A program made the translations under genes and the position numbers. The notes beneath the pieces are model-generated. The model did no database searches. It saw only the letters and a list, made by a program, of their open reading frames with translations, and was not told the DNA's origin. This document shows positions 44,786 to 56,372 of a DNA stretch of 64,000 nt, piece by piece (position 1 is the stretch's first letter; each line of letters opens with the position of its first letter). The DNA lies in assembly GCA_017165825.1 (NCBI GenBank), contig CM029370.1, positions 10,823,767 to 10,887,766 of the forward strand, in the 5' to 3' direction. The DNA is from Hepsetus odoe. Taxonomy: Eukaryota > Chordata > Actinopteri > Characiformes > Hepsetidae.

Positions 44786-45510
44786 TTTGCTAAAGGAATA
44801 TTCTGTTAGTGCAAGCCTCACATAAAAATACATTTAAAAAAGCATAAAAATGTTCTAGAAATAATCAAGTAGTCAGGTCAAGTAGGTTTTTACTGTCATT
44901 TCAACCATATACACAGTACATAGTGAAATGAGACAACCTTCCTCCAGGACCATGGTGCTACACATAAGATGGCATCAAACATGACATAAGACAAGACAAG
45001 TAGTACTTTTAGAAACTGCCATAAACCCACACCAGAAAGATGTCACTAATGCACTAATGCAAACATAAATGGCCTAAAGTTCTGTGTAAGTAGACAGAAT
45101 GCAGAATATTTTCAATACTGCTTTTGTCCACCAACAGCTTCTTATTAAAATAAGAAATGTAAGCTCAACCAGACTCACAATGCTTCAGTTAGATTGTAGA
45201 GATCAATACAGGCAACAAAAGCAGGGCTGCTATGAAAAAGAGATGTGTTACATCAAGCATGTCAAACTGGATTCCCTCTGGGCCGGATCTCTGCGGATAT
45301 TAAACTTGTCTCTCATCTAATGAATTTAACTGATGAAAGCTCTGCTTATTAGCAGATGAGCTGAATCAGGTGTGCTTATCAGGCCAAATCCTGAAGCTTG
45401 CATTTCTCTGTACATTATACTAACGTGTGCTTTCATCAATCACACTAATTTTAAATCCTAATCTCTTTTCTGTAACTGTAACAAAATTCCTAATTTCATG
45501 ACACCACGTA
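44786..45510. other. Spacer with two old repeat scraps
   Basis: 44877-45000 (minus) is a second copy of the retroposon 3' end seen at 14641, with gaccatggtgctacac and a longer ATATACACAGTACATAGTG part. 45250-45410 resembles a short hAT-type dispersed repeat (gtcaaactggattccctctg...gtgtgcttatcaggcc). No gene is seen. Confidence 0.5.
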
Positions 45511-45712
45511 CAGTATCTCACAAAAGTGAGGACACCCCTCACATTTTTGTAATTATTTTATTATATCTTTTCATGGGACAACACTGCAGATATGACACTT
45601 TGATACGATGTAGTCAGTGTACATCTTGTATAACCGTGTAAATTTGCTGTCCCCTCAAAATAACTCAACACACAGCCATTAATGTCTAAACCACTGGCAA
45701 CAAAAGTGAGTA

Positions 45713-45947
45713 AAGTGACAACCCTTGTCATTGTGAAACACAGCACAGCACAACACAACGAAATTCAACCTGTGCATTTCACCCATACACACACGTGCAA
45801 CAGGGGGCAGCTATTGAAAATGCCTGGGGAGCAGTGACGGGGACGGTACCTTGCTCAAGGGTACCTCAGGGCAAACTTACTGGTGAGGGAATCGAACAAT
45901 CTTCCGATCTGGGGCAAACTCCCTAATCACTAGGCCACCGCTGCCCC
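45713..45947 (-). mobile_element. tRNA-derived SINE, tail type A, nested in the IR/DR element
   Basis: Minus-strand copy inserted exactly at the inner direct repeat of the left end. Tc1 sequence (tacacccctaagtg-like) resumes at its right edge. Confidence 0.88.
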
Positions 45948-46097
45948 TAAGTATACCCCTAAGTGAAAAATGTAGCCATTTTCCCTCCCATGTGACTCGA
46001 TAGTGTTACAAGGTCTCAGGTGTTAATGGGTAGCAGGTGTGTTAAATTTGGTGTTATCGCTCTCACACTCTCTCATACTGGTCACTGGAAGTTCAAC

Positions 46098-46600
46098 ATG
46101 GCACCTCATGACAAAGAACTCTCTGAAGATCTGAAAAAAAAAGATTTGTTGCTGTACGTAAAGATGGCCTAGGCTATAAGAAAATTGCCAACACCCTAAA
46201 ACTGAGCTGCAGCACGGTGGCCAAGACTATACAGTGCTTTAACAGGACAGATAGACGGAACCACTCAGAACAGGCCTCACCCTTTGGAAACTGGGCCACA
46301 GGGCAGTATTCCAATATGAAAAAGACCCCAAACACACCTCCAAGACGAGCACTGTCTTGCTAAAGAAACTGAGGGTAAAGGTGCTGGACTGGTCAAGCAT
46401 GTCTTCAGACCTAAACCCTATTGAGCATCTGTTGGGCATCCTCAAACAGAAGGTGAAAGAGCACAAGGTCTCCTAACCCACCAGCTCCCTGATGTCATCA
46501 TGGAGGAGTTGAAGAGGATTCCAGTGGCAGCCTGTGAAGTCTAGTGAACTCCATGCCCAAGAGAGTTATGGCAGTGCTGGAAAATAATGGTGGGCACACC
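46098..46600 (+). pseudogene. Tc1-like transposase, broken
   Basis: ATG 46098 opens MAPHDKELSEDLKKK. A frameshift at a 9-A run (about 46134-46142) follows, then VAVRKDGLGYKKIANTLKLS and CSTVAKTIQCF (the paired-type helix-turn-helix DNA-binding part). A deletion after NHSEQAS removes the first catalytic Asp. The rest reads FQYEKDPKHTSKTSTVLLKK, where QHDND has become QYEKD, then LDWSSMSSDLNPIEHLLGIL and KQKVKEHKVS before stops. It normally cuts and pastes DNA at TA sites; this copy cannot. Confidence 0.85.
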
Positions 46601-46835
46601 AAATATTGACACTTTGGGCACAATGTGGACATTTTTCACTTGTACTCACTTTTGTTGCCAGTGCTTTAGACATTACACTGCTATAGAAGCTGTACCCTGA
46701 CTACTTTACTGACTATTTTATAGTATCAAAGTGTCATATCTTGTTATAATATTATTATTCTATATTAAAATAAAATATTATAATAAAATATTAACAAAAA
46801 TGTGAGGGGTGTACTCACTTTTGTGAGATACTGTA

Positions 46836-47275
46836 TATTGCTAGAATTATATGCAACTACCCCTTTCACTGCTTTTGAACTCTCTTGTAGTACTGGTATT
46901 TATTCTGATGTTTGTTCTGAAAGTTTAAGACATATTCTAGTAGGAAAATAATAATAATAATAAAAAAAATGGCTCTAAAAAGGAATCAGTTATGGTGTTC
47001 AGATTAATTCTCCATATATTTTACCACTTAATATGGTTGGACGATAGAACACAGTGGCATAGAAAAACGGGTCATTTTGTCATGGCTTTCCACTACAGTG
47101 ATTTATATTGGACATTTTCTGACAATGTGAGAGTCGCTGATGTGTATACGTGCTGACACCAAAGAAATACAGAATGTTGTACGAGGCCCTTTCTTTGCTG
47201 AAACATCAAGCAATTGAGCGATGTCACCCAAGTAACCGGGTTGTTCCTGTGTCAGCTTTAGGGAGGAAGCACTGT
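46836..47275. other. Unique spacer
   Basis: Contains a short AAT run near 46945-46965. No gene is seen. Confidence 0.45.
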
Positions 47276-47335
47276 ATGTGTGTGTTTGTGTGTGTGTGTG
47301 TGTGCCTGTCTGTCTGATTGCATAAACTGACAGAC

Positions 47336-47397
<62 letters not shown>
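47276..47397. repeat. Inverted GT/CA microsatellite pair
   Basis: A GT run (47276-47304) is followed by cctgtctgtctgattgcat, a mirrored tgacagacaa, then a CA run (47336-47397). The arms are complementary and could form a hairpin with a loop near tgattgcataaac. Confidence 0.9.
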
Positions 47398-47400
<3 letters not shown>

Positions 47401-47928
47401 CAGCCAGCACATACTAGATGAGGGAGTTCTACTTTTCTACTTACACATGACACTGGCTTGCGTTTGCCTTTTTTGTCCTCCTTTAATTCTGATAACCTGC
47501 TCATCAAATTCCTTACCATCAGATCTTAAATCACACGGACCTAGAGGTATCAGTACAGCTATATTCTTAAACTGAATTTAATGAAACCTTGTCCACTAGA
47601 ACAACTTGTGCACTTGACTAAATGACCCATGGCGCTTCATAAAATTTGTGATTAATTTCAGTTTCAGAATTTTTTTATGTAGTATTTACCATAAAAAAAT
47701 ACTAATACAAGTAAATCAGGCTTTATTAATATTTCCATGCCACACTTCATCTGTCATCAATATCCAAAAATGTCTAGCTGAGAATGGTCCACAATGCAAC
47801 ATTTATTTAAAATGTTACATATAAAATCAAAAGAATCTGAATAACAGTTCAGAAATAAATGAAAGTAAACTTATGGTAAGAGAGGGAAAAGTTGGAAAAG
47901 TAAGTGTTGTATAGGCTTAGACTGTTCC
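47398..47928. other. Unique spacer
   Basis: Nothing is recognised. Confidence 0.45.
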
Positions 47929-48264
47929 ATGGTTGTCACAGTCTGTAATGGGTGAGTTTCCTTTTGGGCACAGTAGCGGGCGCTCTGTTCTGACTGAGCA
48001 CACCTGAGCTCATGAAGGCACAAGTGTGCTTCATTGGGGTGGCTATTTAAATGAGTCAGAACAGAGCACAGCTCATTCATTAGGTGAAGTCTATAGTTAA
48101 TGGTGGTTTTGATATCTTGATTTTGGTCTTGACTGCAGTTCCTTGTGCATTGTTTTGGTCAGAACTGCAGTCCTTGTATCTTGGTTTGTTTAGCATGAAT
48201 AATAAAGTTGTGTTCCTTACTCAGCACAGACGTCCTTCCCACACCCGGCCACCGTTACAATGGC
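47929..48264 (+). mobile_element. Solo-LTR-like element with short target duplication
   Basis: The body, 47934-48259, starts TGTCACAG and ends GTTACA, flanked by ATGGT and ATGGC. It has gctatttaaatgag (promoter-like) and gaataataaagttgtg (poly(A)-like), the order expected in an LTR. No internal retroviral genes are present. The superfamily is not identified. Confidence 0.6.
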
Positions 48265-49002
48265 TTACATCCATACATGTGCATAGATCTTTAGAAGCAG
48301 AAGCTTTGTGTCTGCTATAAAAATAGGTACAAGAAAAAAGAAAAATAGCCTAAGAAAGAGATATAACCCTCTTTCTACAACTGGTTAAATAATCAACCAT
48401 ATGGAGTAGCTTTCCTCATACTAATCAATTAAAAACCCTATCTCACCCTTGGGTCTTTGGGAATTGGGGGAGGGGAACCACTCAAAAGATTTTTTCCCAA
48501 GAAGTATAATGAAAAGTGTAACATCTCCACATCATTCAGGGGTTCAGAGTTCCACACAGATGAGCCTTGTGATCAATAGGGATAATAGCCCTGGCTACCT
48601 CTGGATTGATCGGTTTAATTATTCATGCAGCCATTGCTCATAACGTGAAAAAGATTGGGTGCCAATAGCGTGCCATCGACCCACTTTGCCTCTCTGCTGC
48701 TGACTGCAGCAGAAATATTATCATACTCTACTGGCTTGCGCATTGGGCTTTTACTCAGTCTAGTGGACTGTATACACAGTTAAATATAAGCCTGGTGCGT
48801 ATTTGTGCATGCCTTCTGATGTTTAAAACATGAGAAAGGGGAATTTCAGGGTAAAACTCACTTCCATTAACATGCAATCAGTAATAACATTTAATGGTAA
48901 TAGGAACCCATAGGTTATATATATTCTGTTTATAACATGTATATATAAAAAACACACAAGAGTTTGCCAAGCAAGACTATATTTTATGTAAATTACCCCC
49001 CC
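48265..49002. other. Unique DNA with a conserved-element candidate
   Basis: 48590-48770 contains TTTAATTATTCATGCAGCCA and a following CATTGCTCATAA, i.e. clustered homeodomain-, POU- and SOX-like sites in repeat-free DNA. Confidence 0.4.
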
Positions 49003-49150
49003 TCTCGCAAGGTGCAGTCCCCATCACGCTCCTCCCTGTGATGGGCTGGCAACCTGTCCAGGGTGTGTCCTCCATCCTTCGCCCTGTGTGAGCTGGGATG
49101 GACTCCAGCACCCCCCCGCAACCCCATTTGTGACAAGCGGCAGAAAAGCG
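49003..49150 (+). mobile_element. SINE tail type B, 5'-truncated
   Basis: Begins in the middle (ctcgcaaggtgcagtccc) and runs through gatgggctggcaacctgtcc and gtgtgagctgggatggac to a gtgacaagcggcagaaaag end. Confidence 0.85.
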
Positions 49151-49461
49151 GCTCCAAAAAAACAGCTGAAAACAACTAAAAACCTCACAACACCCTAATG
49201 ATGGCAGTAAAACCAACAAGTGTCAGGAAAATGTTCATGCTATTGCTATACAGTATACTAGTTTACCAACATACAGGTATCCATACATACACATTTTTAA
49301 GAAACCATCATCCAAGTTTTCATCCAGAAATCATTCAAGATTTTTTGGGAACCAACAGTTCTTCTATAGTACTCTGAACATCATGCGGGCCAATATACTG
49401 AATATTAATTTCATAAGCAAAAGATAGTGTTCAGCTCAGCAATGTTTGTTTAGCTGATGAC

Positions 49462-49570
49462 AATAGCAGCCATGTCCTAGTGTTTGAGACTAGGCACTAT
49501 GATTGGAAGGTCGGGGTTCAAATCCTGGCCCAGTTGGTTATCACCAACACTGTTCCCTGGACACTGGATA
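49462..49570 (+). mobile_element. tRNA-like SINE head fragment
   Basis: Contains A-box-like gtcctagtgtttgagact and B-box-like cggggttcaaatcc, then ggttatcaccaacactgttc. It belongs to a different family from the common SINE. Confidence 0.55.
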
Positions 49571-50429
49571 TGGCTTTAGCGCTTTTGGCAGTTCTGTATT
49601 AATTTCATCTTTTCATTGGCTGGACTTCTCTGCTTTGCTGGGACTGGTAACAGATTCATCCAAGTGCATTCGAGCAGGGAACATTCCACTTTGGCATAAT
49701 TTCTCAATTTCATAACTACACAAATTTGCATTCTGTGGATCAGTGTGAGGTACATTCATATTTGCAAATAGAAGCAAAGCTGTCATGGCAAATGATAGCG
49801 GTTCGTAACTGCAGGTAATAATGAAGACAAGGTGTTGACACTTCCAGTCTGCAGTTTTTATTGTGCCATCCAGGAATGATTTCTTCCCCTAGCCTGATCC
49901 TCTCATGGGCACACTCAGTTAATATGGCATATGTGATATTGTAACAACAAAAAAAGGAGAAATGCTGTTTTGTATTGGGGAAAAATGGAAGCATCTCATT
50001 ATTGTTTTACCAGATCAATATGCACCTTGTTACTTTTTGCTCTAAAATGCCAACATTTTATGTATAAAATGACATAAGTATTAGGAAGTGAAAATACACA
50101 AAGTTTTATTTATTTTTATATTTCATATAAATGTTAAAATGTAACATTTTAGAACATAACCTTTTTATTTCCAAGGATATGATTATTGTTATCCAACAAG
50201 AAACATTGGCAATTTAACCTTTATTTATTTTCCCTATGCAGTCATATACCTACATTGGCCAACTAGAATTACAATTTGAAAAACCATCCCCTTCCAGTGT
50301 TTTATACACAGCTTAACTGTCCAAAAGAATTCAATTTACATAAATGACTGACCCATTGTCCTAACTCCTTCTTTATCTATCATTGCTGAAAATGTGCTTT
50401 ATGATTGGCTGACCAAAAGAATTACTGAA
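49571..50429. other. Unique intergenic DNA
   Basis: No gene or repeat is recognised. Confidence 0.45.
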
Positions 50430-50670
50430 TGTCAGGTTTTGCGTCAATCTGCCCTGACTGTTAGTTAGTTAGCCTTAGTCTAAAGGTATATAGATCTCAG
50501 TGAGTCGGGGCAGAGCTGTCGGTCATTGTTCATCATATCTATCATTGAGGTGTATGCTTCAAGGTCTGTGTGAATACTGAGTTTGGTTCATGCTTGTGTG
50601 CTTCACTTTTATGTTAAATAAAACCCCTTTATGTAATCCCAACTCCTGTCCAATCCACCACAGCATGACA
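50430..50670 (+). mobile_element. Solo-LTR-like block
   Basis: Starts TGTCAGG and ends CATGACA, with aaataaaacccc as a poly(A)-like signal about 50 nt before the end. No target duplication is visible. It differs in sequence from the blocks at 42550, 47934 and 56665. Confidence 0.5.
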
Positions 50671-51179
50671 CTTTACATGAATTAAGTTTCATTAAATGTG
50701 ACACACATTCATTTCCAAATATAACCTTTTCATTTCATGTAAATGCATTTTAGCTAATATTTCAGTCTTTTACATTAGTTTAATATAAATAAAATAACAA
50801 AGTAAAATAAATATGAATATGCTGAATAAAAAAATGTAAAAATTATTCACTCCCACATTGATATGGAGTAATCCTCCCAAATCCTCCATCCAGCTACAAT
50901 ATCATTCCACAAGTTGGATTGAAGCTGGGTTGAAGTCAGGGATCTATCCAGACCATTGGGAGTTGCTCCTCACCAAACCCAACAACAAACCATGTCTTTA
51001 TGGAACTAACTTTGTGCACAGATGCAGTGTCATGCTGGCTCAGAAACCAGACTTCTCAGACTGTTGCCAAAAAGTTAGAAATATTTACTTGTCTCAAATG
51101 TACACTAATGCATTCAACTTCTCTGGTACTTAGGGCCAAAATCCTTAAAAACAAGGATTTGTTTATATAACAAGTCATA
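50671..51179. other. Unique spacer
   Basis: Nothing is recognised. Confidence 0.45.
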
Positions 51180-51478
51180 TATAGCACTGTCACCTCACAG
51201 CAAGAAGATCCTGTGTTTGATTCCTGGGTGAGGTGGTCCTTTCTTTGTGGAGTTTGCATGTTCTTCTGTTTGGGTTTCCTTACTCCCACTGTCCAAGGAC
51301 ATGCACATCACATGGATTGAAGTTGCTAAATTGTCCCTTAGGTGTGAGTATGTTTGTGTGTGTGTCTGCCCTGCGATGGACTGGCAACCTATCTAGAGTG
51401 TTCCCTTGCCTTCACCCTGTGGAATAGGCTCCAACACTGCCCAAAACCCTAAGCGACAAGCAGCTTTGAAAATGAATA
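51180..51478 (+). mobile_element. V-SINE-like retroposon, nearly complete
   Basis: Ordered blocks: cacctcacagcaagaagatc, ggagtttgcatgttcttctg, taaattgtcccttaggtgtg, ctgcgatggactggcaacct, ataggctccaacactgccc and aagcgacaagcag. Its 3' half is homologous to the type B tail of the common SINE. Confidence 0.72.
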
Positions 51479-52559
51479 AGGGTGAGTGAGTGGGTGCCAG
51501 GTTCTTTTATTTCACAATGTCAGCTTTTACAGTTTGCACAGGCAAATATCAAGGTCAAAAATGCAACAAATTGACCCCATATGCTTACTATAGGCCAAAT
51601 CACTGTTAATCTATGGAGACTCTGTGACTATGTGTTGTTTATATACAACAGCAAGCAATGTGTGGCAGTGAAAAACTTAGACTCTTAGGCAGCTAATCTG
51701 GACATAGTCCCTTTTCTTTTTTATTCTCTCATAACTTTATAGTCATAGGTGTTCCCCAAAGAATACATTCCTGGTCAACTGTATCTCTAAATATACTAAA
51801 TCACTGGCCTCAGTGATCAGTCCATACAGATTTTTATCACTGCTAAGGTAACACAACTATACTTTCCTTCAAACCTATCTCATATCCCATCCCATTTCTT
51901 GCTGACTTGCTCTTCTTCTTGTCTGAAGATCCACTGACTTTGCATGGTGAAGCCATTCATGAGATTTTAATGTTTCACTTCCATGTGTAAAACAGACACA
52001 TATTCAACTCAAACATAATTGTTTCAAATCAGGAATTAAAAAACATTTATCTAAAAAAGTGTTTGGCACCACTTGGTTAGGGCACTAGGTAATTTATTAT
52101 GTTTTAGGCATTTTGCATTATGTTTTTTTTTTTCTTTTCTTTGCTTTTTGGTCAGTCATGCAAAACACTTTCCTTGACTTTCATGATATTGAAAAAACTT
52201 CAATGATGCAGAAATTTCTTTGCTTCACCTTATTAATCTGGGGAAAATTATAACTTTGTAAGGCATCCTTTTGATAGTTATAATTAATGAAATAACTTTA
52301 AGCCCAATGGTTCTAGCCTTTTCAATTATGCACCTTTGTGCTTTGTACAATCTTGACTTGAGGATGACTGACAAAGGTTTAATCATTCAGGATGTTAGTA
52401 TAGCTGCAGTCATGTAACATGAAATATTCCTTTTAAGCCATGCATCTCAAAAAGGGTTAAAACAGCCCAGCTTTTTGTACTTATTGTCAGAGGCTTTAGT
52501 TAAGGGAGATATGCACCAGAAATATTGGTCTTCGCTCACTTTCTCAATATGCTTCTTTT
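51479..52559. other. Unique intergenic DNA
   Basis: No gene or repeat is recognised. Confidence 0.45.
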
Positions 52560-53010
52560 CACCTACCACTCACATCCTATGTTGCTGAAAACCTAAAGAT
52601 GGTTTAGACCATCTTACCTTCAGTGTGCACTATCAATACCAGACCCTGCAGATTCCTAGGCTACTACATACACAAAAGAGCATCAAGAAAAGATGCTGCT
52701 TAAGCTTTCATCCTAATCTTAATCATGCCTAGACTGGACTACTGCAGCTCCCTTTTATGTTTCATATGCTGGCACTTCTTTACAAATCCTACAAAAATCT
52801 TCACCCAAACTCCTCACCCAAACTCTAGGTGCTCTATTTGGACTCTCTTACTGAGATTACTTTACTAGCTTCCTTCACCAGGAAAGGATTAAATGGAGAA
52901 GCAGTTTCCTTGTATTCCAAGTTTTGAAGGACTCTGTCCTTCATAAACTCCAAACCGTGGTTTAGAACTTCACAGCACAGCATCTCAAACCCTTAGCCTC
53001 ATGCACCAGG
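52560..53010 (+). pseudogene. Highly decayed L2 RT C-terminus
   Basis: The plus strand reads ILIMPRLDYCSSLLCF, matching the SRLDYCNSLL block of L2 reverse transcriptases, with loose similarity on both sides and many stops. This is a fossil only. Confidence 0.5.
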
Positions 53011-55449
53011 CATGTCCTTACACATTCACATTAAGGTTAAATGGCAAAATCTTGCTGCTTTAGTTGTCTTGCATCCCTTAAGTCTTTATAATGTTCTTAA
53101 GACTTCAAACAGTCCCAGGTCCAATCTGTGTTTTTCATAGAAATGTACAGGAACATGTCATGAAATAAAACATATGACATTTTGGAGTGAAAGGATGAAG
53201 GGTCATAATCAAAAACCTAACATGCTGGCCTTTACTATCCATGCCAAACTAATATATAAAAGCCATTTAGTTCCTTAAATCAACGAAAAGTGAATGCAGA
53301 TAGTTTTAATAGAGTTTCAATACAGACATTTTAACCCCAGTAGCCATTACAAATGTGAAATAATATCTATGCCACAAATTCATTCAAACAATACCATAGC
53401 TGTGTATCTCTGAGTACAGATGATTCACCTCGTATGCATGAGTAGGTTATGCGTTATATCATGCCTTCGTTGAGTAAGTGAATAAGTGAGTGCAGTTGGC
53501 TGTAGAACTGGCTCCCATCCATTAGTTATTAGGTGTTTCACCTCTCTCCACTGCAGCTGTTCTGAACAAAAGGATTTGCCAGCACAGCACTATTCTTTAA
53601 TCTTCATTTATAGTCTGGGATGAAAGATAGAGAGTAAATTACAGTACTTGAAAAGATTCTTCCTGTAATAATATGACTGAGTTAAATCATGCTACTTTTA
53701 CTTGATTTCAGTTCCTATAAAGTAGTTTATTTCTTTAACTTTTTTTAAATAACTGCAACAGAGTAAAGGAAATATTGAAATCTGTTAGAAGAAAGCAGGG
53801 GTTCTATTCAGAAGGCCATTCTAAGTAAAGCAGTGGTGCTGGTCCAAAAACATTACATTTGGAATGGGATGACAAAGGGAGATAATACAAGTGAATCTTT
53901 GGAACAGCCTTACTGGGATTTGAACATACATAATAAGAATAAGATCGAACAGAATGTGCATTATAATAGCATATGATCATAAAATTTGACACCCACTCAT
54001 ATAAAATTTATTAATTCCAGTACCCTTACATTGCATTTTTACTACAGGTATGATAATGGAAAAATCTGCTTTTACCCCTATATACACCAGTGTTCTTTTG
54101 CACACTGCAGCTCTTAGCAGTAATGTAAAATTTTCATCAGTCAAATAATATATTTTCAACTCTTACACCATTTCATGTGCTCTTGCTATGGTATTGTCTG
54201 TAATTATTTCACTGTGTCACCACATTCCTTTGACGATAGCATTAATATTATCATTAACACTGTGTCTTTCTAATACTTTCCCAACTGAGGCTAGTTTGAA
54301 CAAAAAATCCTGTGACACCCTGTTTCTATTTTTATTGCACTGAGCTTGCAAACAAGTACAATAATTTCCCTTGGCATTAATACATTTAACTTAGCTAGCT
54401 TTTGCAACCAAATACTAAATATATAAAATTTTGGTATTTTCACACACTTTGGGACCAAAAAATGTATAAAAACCTTAAACTATTATAATTATAATGCCAT
54501 AGCATGACCTTTTTTGCATACTGCATATTTGCATATGAGAATTGTTACTACATTTGAAGTACTTCAGATTTCAGTCTAGTAATGATAGTTAATCATTCAT
54601 TTTAATCATTAAGGTTAAACATTAATGAAGCCTTAGACAGCACTCTACTTAAGTTGCAAAGACTTTTGTTTTTTATATATGTACAATTATATATTTCTGG
54701 AATGACTGAACTGGAGACTTATAAATAAATAACATAGCTTGACTAAGCTATATGCTCTTTTTAAATTAGCTTATTTACTCCTAGTCAAGTAGGATTTTTT
54801 TTTCCAAGTCAGCTGAGATATATGAATGATAAAAATCCTTACTTAACGTTAAGTAGTTTAATTACTTAATATTGCTATTACTGCAGTATCACTTCAGTCT
54901 TTTTCAGTTATCTAGGACCATTGGGGTGGTAGCTGGCTGAGGAGGGCAGCCAATTTCTCCAGCTTGGCATGGAACAGCTCCCTTAAACTGGCGGAAGAAC
55001 CTGTGGGGGAACCTGTCCTACTTTGGTCGACACCAGAAACTGAAGAAAAACAAGTTTAAGCACAGGTTGACGGTGGCCTGCGATGGATTGGACAGATTGT
55101 GGTTTCCCCACAGTCTGTGTTAGTAGGGAAGAGATCCATTATAGTCTGTAACTGGGAGTTCAATAAATGGTTTAAAGCTAATAACAGTAGTTCTGTTTGA
55201 GTCAGTGTAGCTTTGGTTAGTTTTGGTTTGTGACAGCAACACATGTAGATGAATCAGCTTATTGTAGCTGGTCTGGAGTGCATGCAGAAAGAAGAGTCTG
55301 ATAGGGGTCAGTTCGATCTAGAAGACAGTGAATTCAGATGGTGGACCATCTGGTCTGGAGTTCAAGAATCCCCTGTGGCAATCAATGGATTTGGCTGGGA
55401 ACCCTTTCCTTTCAGGAAATGATTTAGTGCAATACTATGACTCCTGCAA
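53011..55449. other. Unique intergenic DNA
   Basis: AT-rich. A reverse octamer ATTTGCAT lies at 54527-54534. The GC-richer part at 54920-55240, with ttcaataaatgg, may be an LTR relic but has no clear ends. No gene is seen. Confidence 0.4.
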
Positions 55450-55599
55450 ATCTAGCTATTGCAGTCTAAATAGACTATAAAGGACAGTGCCAAGTGTTTT
55501 ATAAACATGAGAGCACCCTGAAACACTGCCATCCCCCCACACCACCATCAACAAGCCTAAGTGATCAGGTGAGAGTGGTGAAACGACAAAACTAATATA

Positions 55600-56290
55600 C
55601 CAGTTTACTCTAATTCTCTGTGTCTGTGAACCCATAGATCTGCACGGGGAGACTTAAAGATTGAGGCTTTGTAAGTCAATAGTAGAATGTTATGTTTGAT
55701 GCAGAGTTTGACTGGAAGCAATTTAAGTCTTGATAATATCGGACTAATGAGATAACATTTTCTAGATCTAATGAGAACTAACTGCTGCATTCTGGACAAA
55801 CTGGAGTTTGTGAAGGCTTCTACTGGACAATCCTGGTAGCAGGGTACTGCAGTAATCTAGCCTTGAGGTGAAAGACGTGAATTAGTTTTTCATCATGGTG
55901 CAAAAACTTAACTAAATGGTCCCTTAACTAGCAGCAATGGTGCACTTCTCAGTTTAGAAATATCTTATAGATGAAGAAAAGCTATTTTAGCAATGTTTCC
56001 AATGTGTGTATCTAGAGATAGATTGATCAGTTGTGACGACCAGGCTTTTTACAGTTGGTACATGGTTAACTGTAAAATTAGCAAAAATCTGCAGTGATAG
56101 CAATGTTTGCAGAAGAGCCGAGTCTATTTAGAATTTATCAAAAGAAAGTAACACTCTTTTATTTTCCTTAAACAATGCTCAAACCTTTTTCATGTATCAC
56201 CTGGAGTTGTGTGTCATCAGCATAACAGTGGAAGCAAATTCCATGTTTCCAAATAACTGAACCCAGACATGGTCTCAATATGGTGAACTT
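55600..56290 (-). pseudogene. L2 LINE RT 3' part (YADD to C-terminus)
   Basis: The minus strand gives WKHGICFHCYADDTQLHTTP (motif C, YADD) read across frames. Then come NIAKIAFLHL-like and RLDYCSTLLPGLSSRSLHKL blocks and RSRKCYLISPILSRLKLLPV. No motif A or B is present. Numerous frameshifts and stops. Confidence 0.75.
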
Positions 56291-56372
56291 GAGTGACGTC
56301 TCACAGAAGTGCAGATACGGTCGGTTTAGCCAGTTTGTCTGGTCCCATCCCTGGATTGTCAGCAGTTGCTAA

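Larger units (their letters stand above)
45511..46833 (+). mobile_element. Tc1-like element with IR/DR ends and a nested SINE
   Basis: Flanked by TA (45509-45510 and 46834-46835). Outer ends are CAGTATCTCACAAAAGTGAG and its mirror. Inner direct repeats of the same core, ggcaacaaaagtgagta, lie at about 45695-45712 and mirrored at 46642-46660, giving the IR/DR layout of some fish Tc1 elements. A SINE occupies 45713-45947. The transposase is broken, so the element is dead. Confidence 0.93.
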
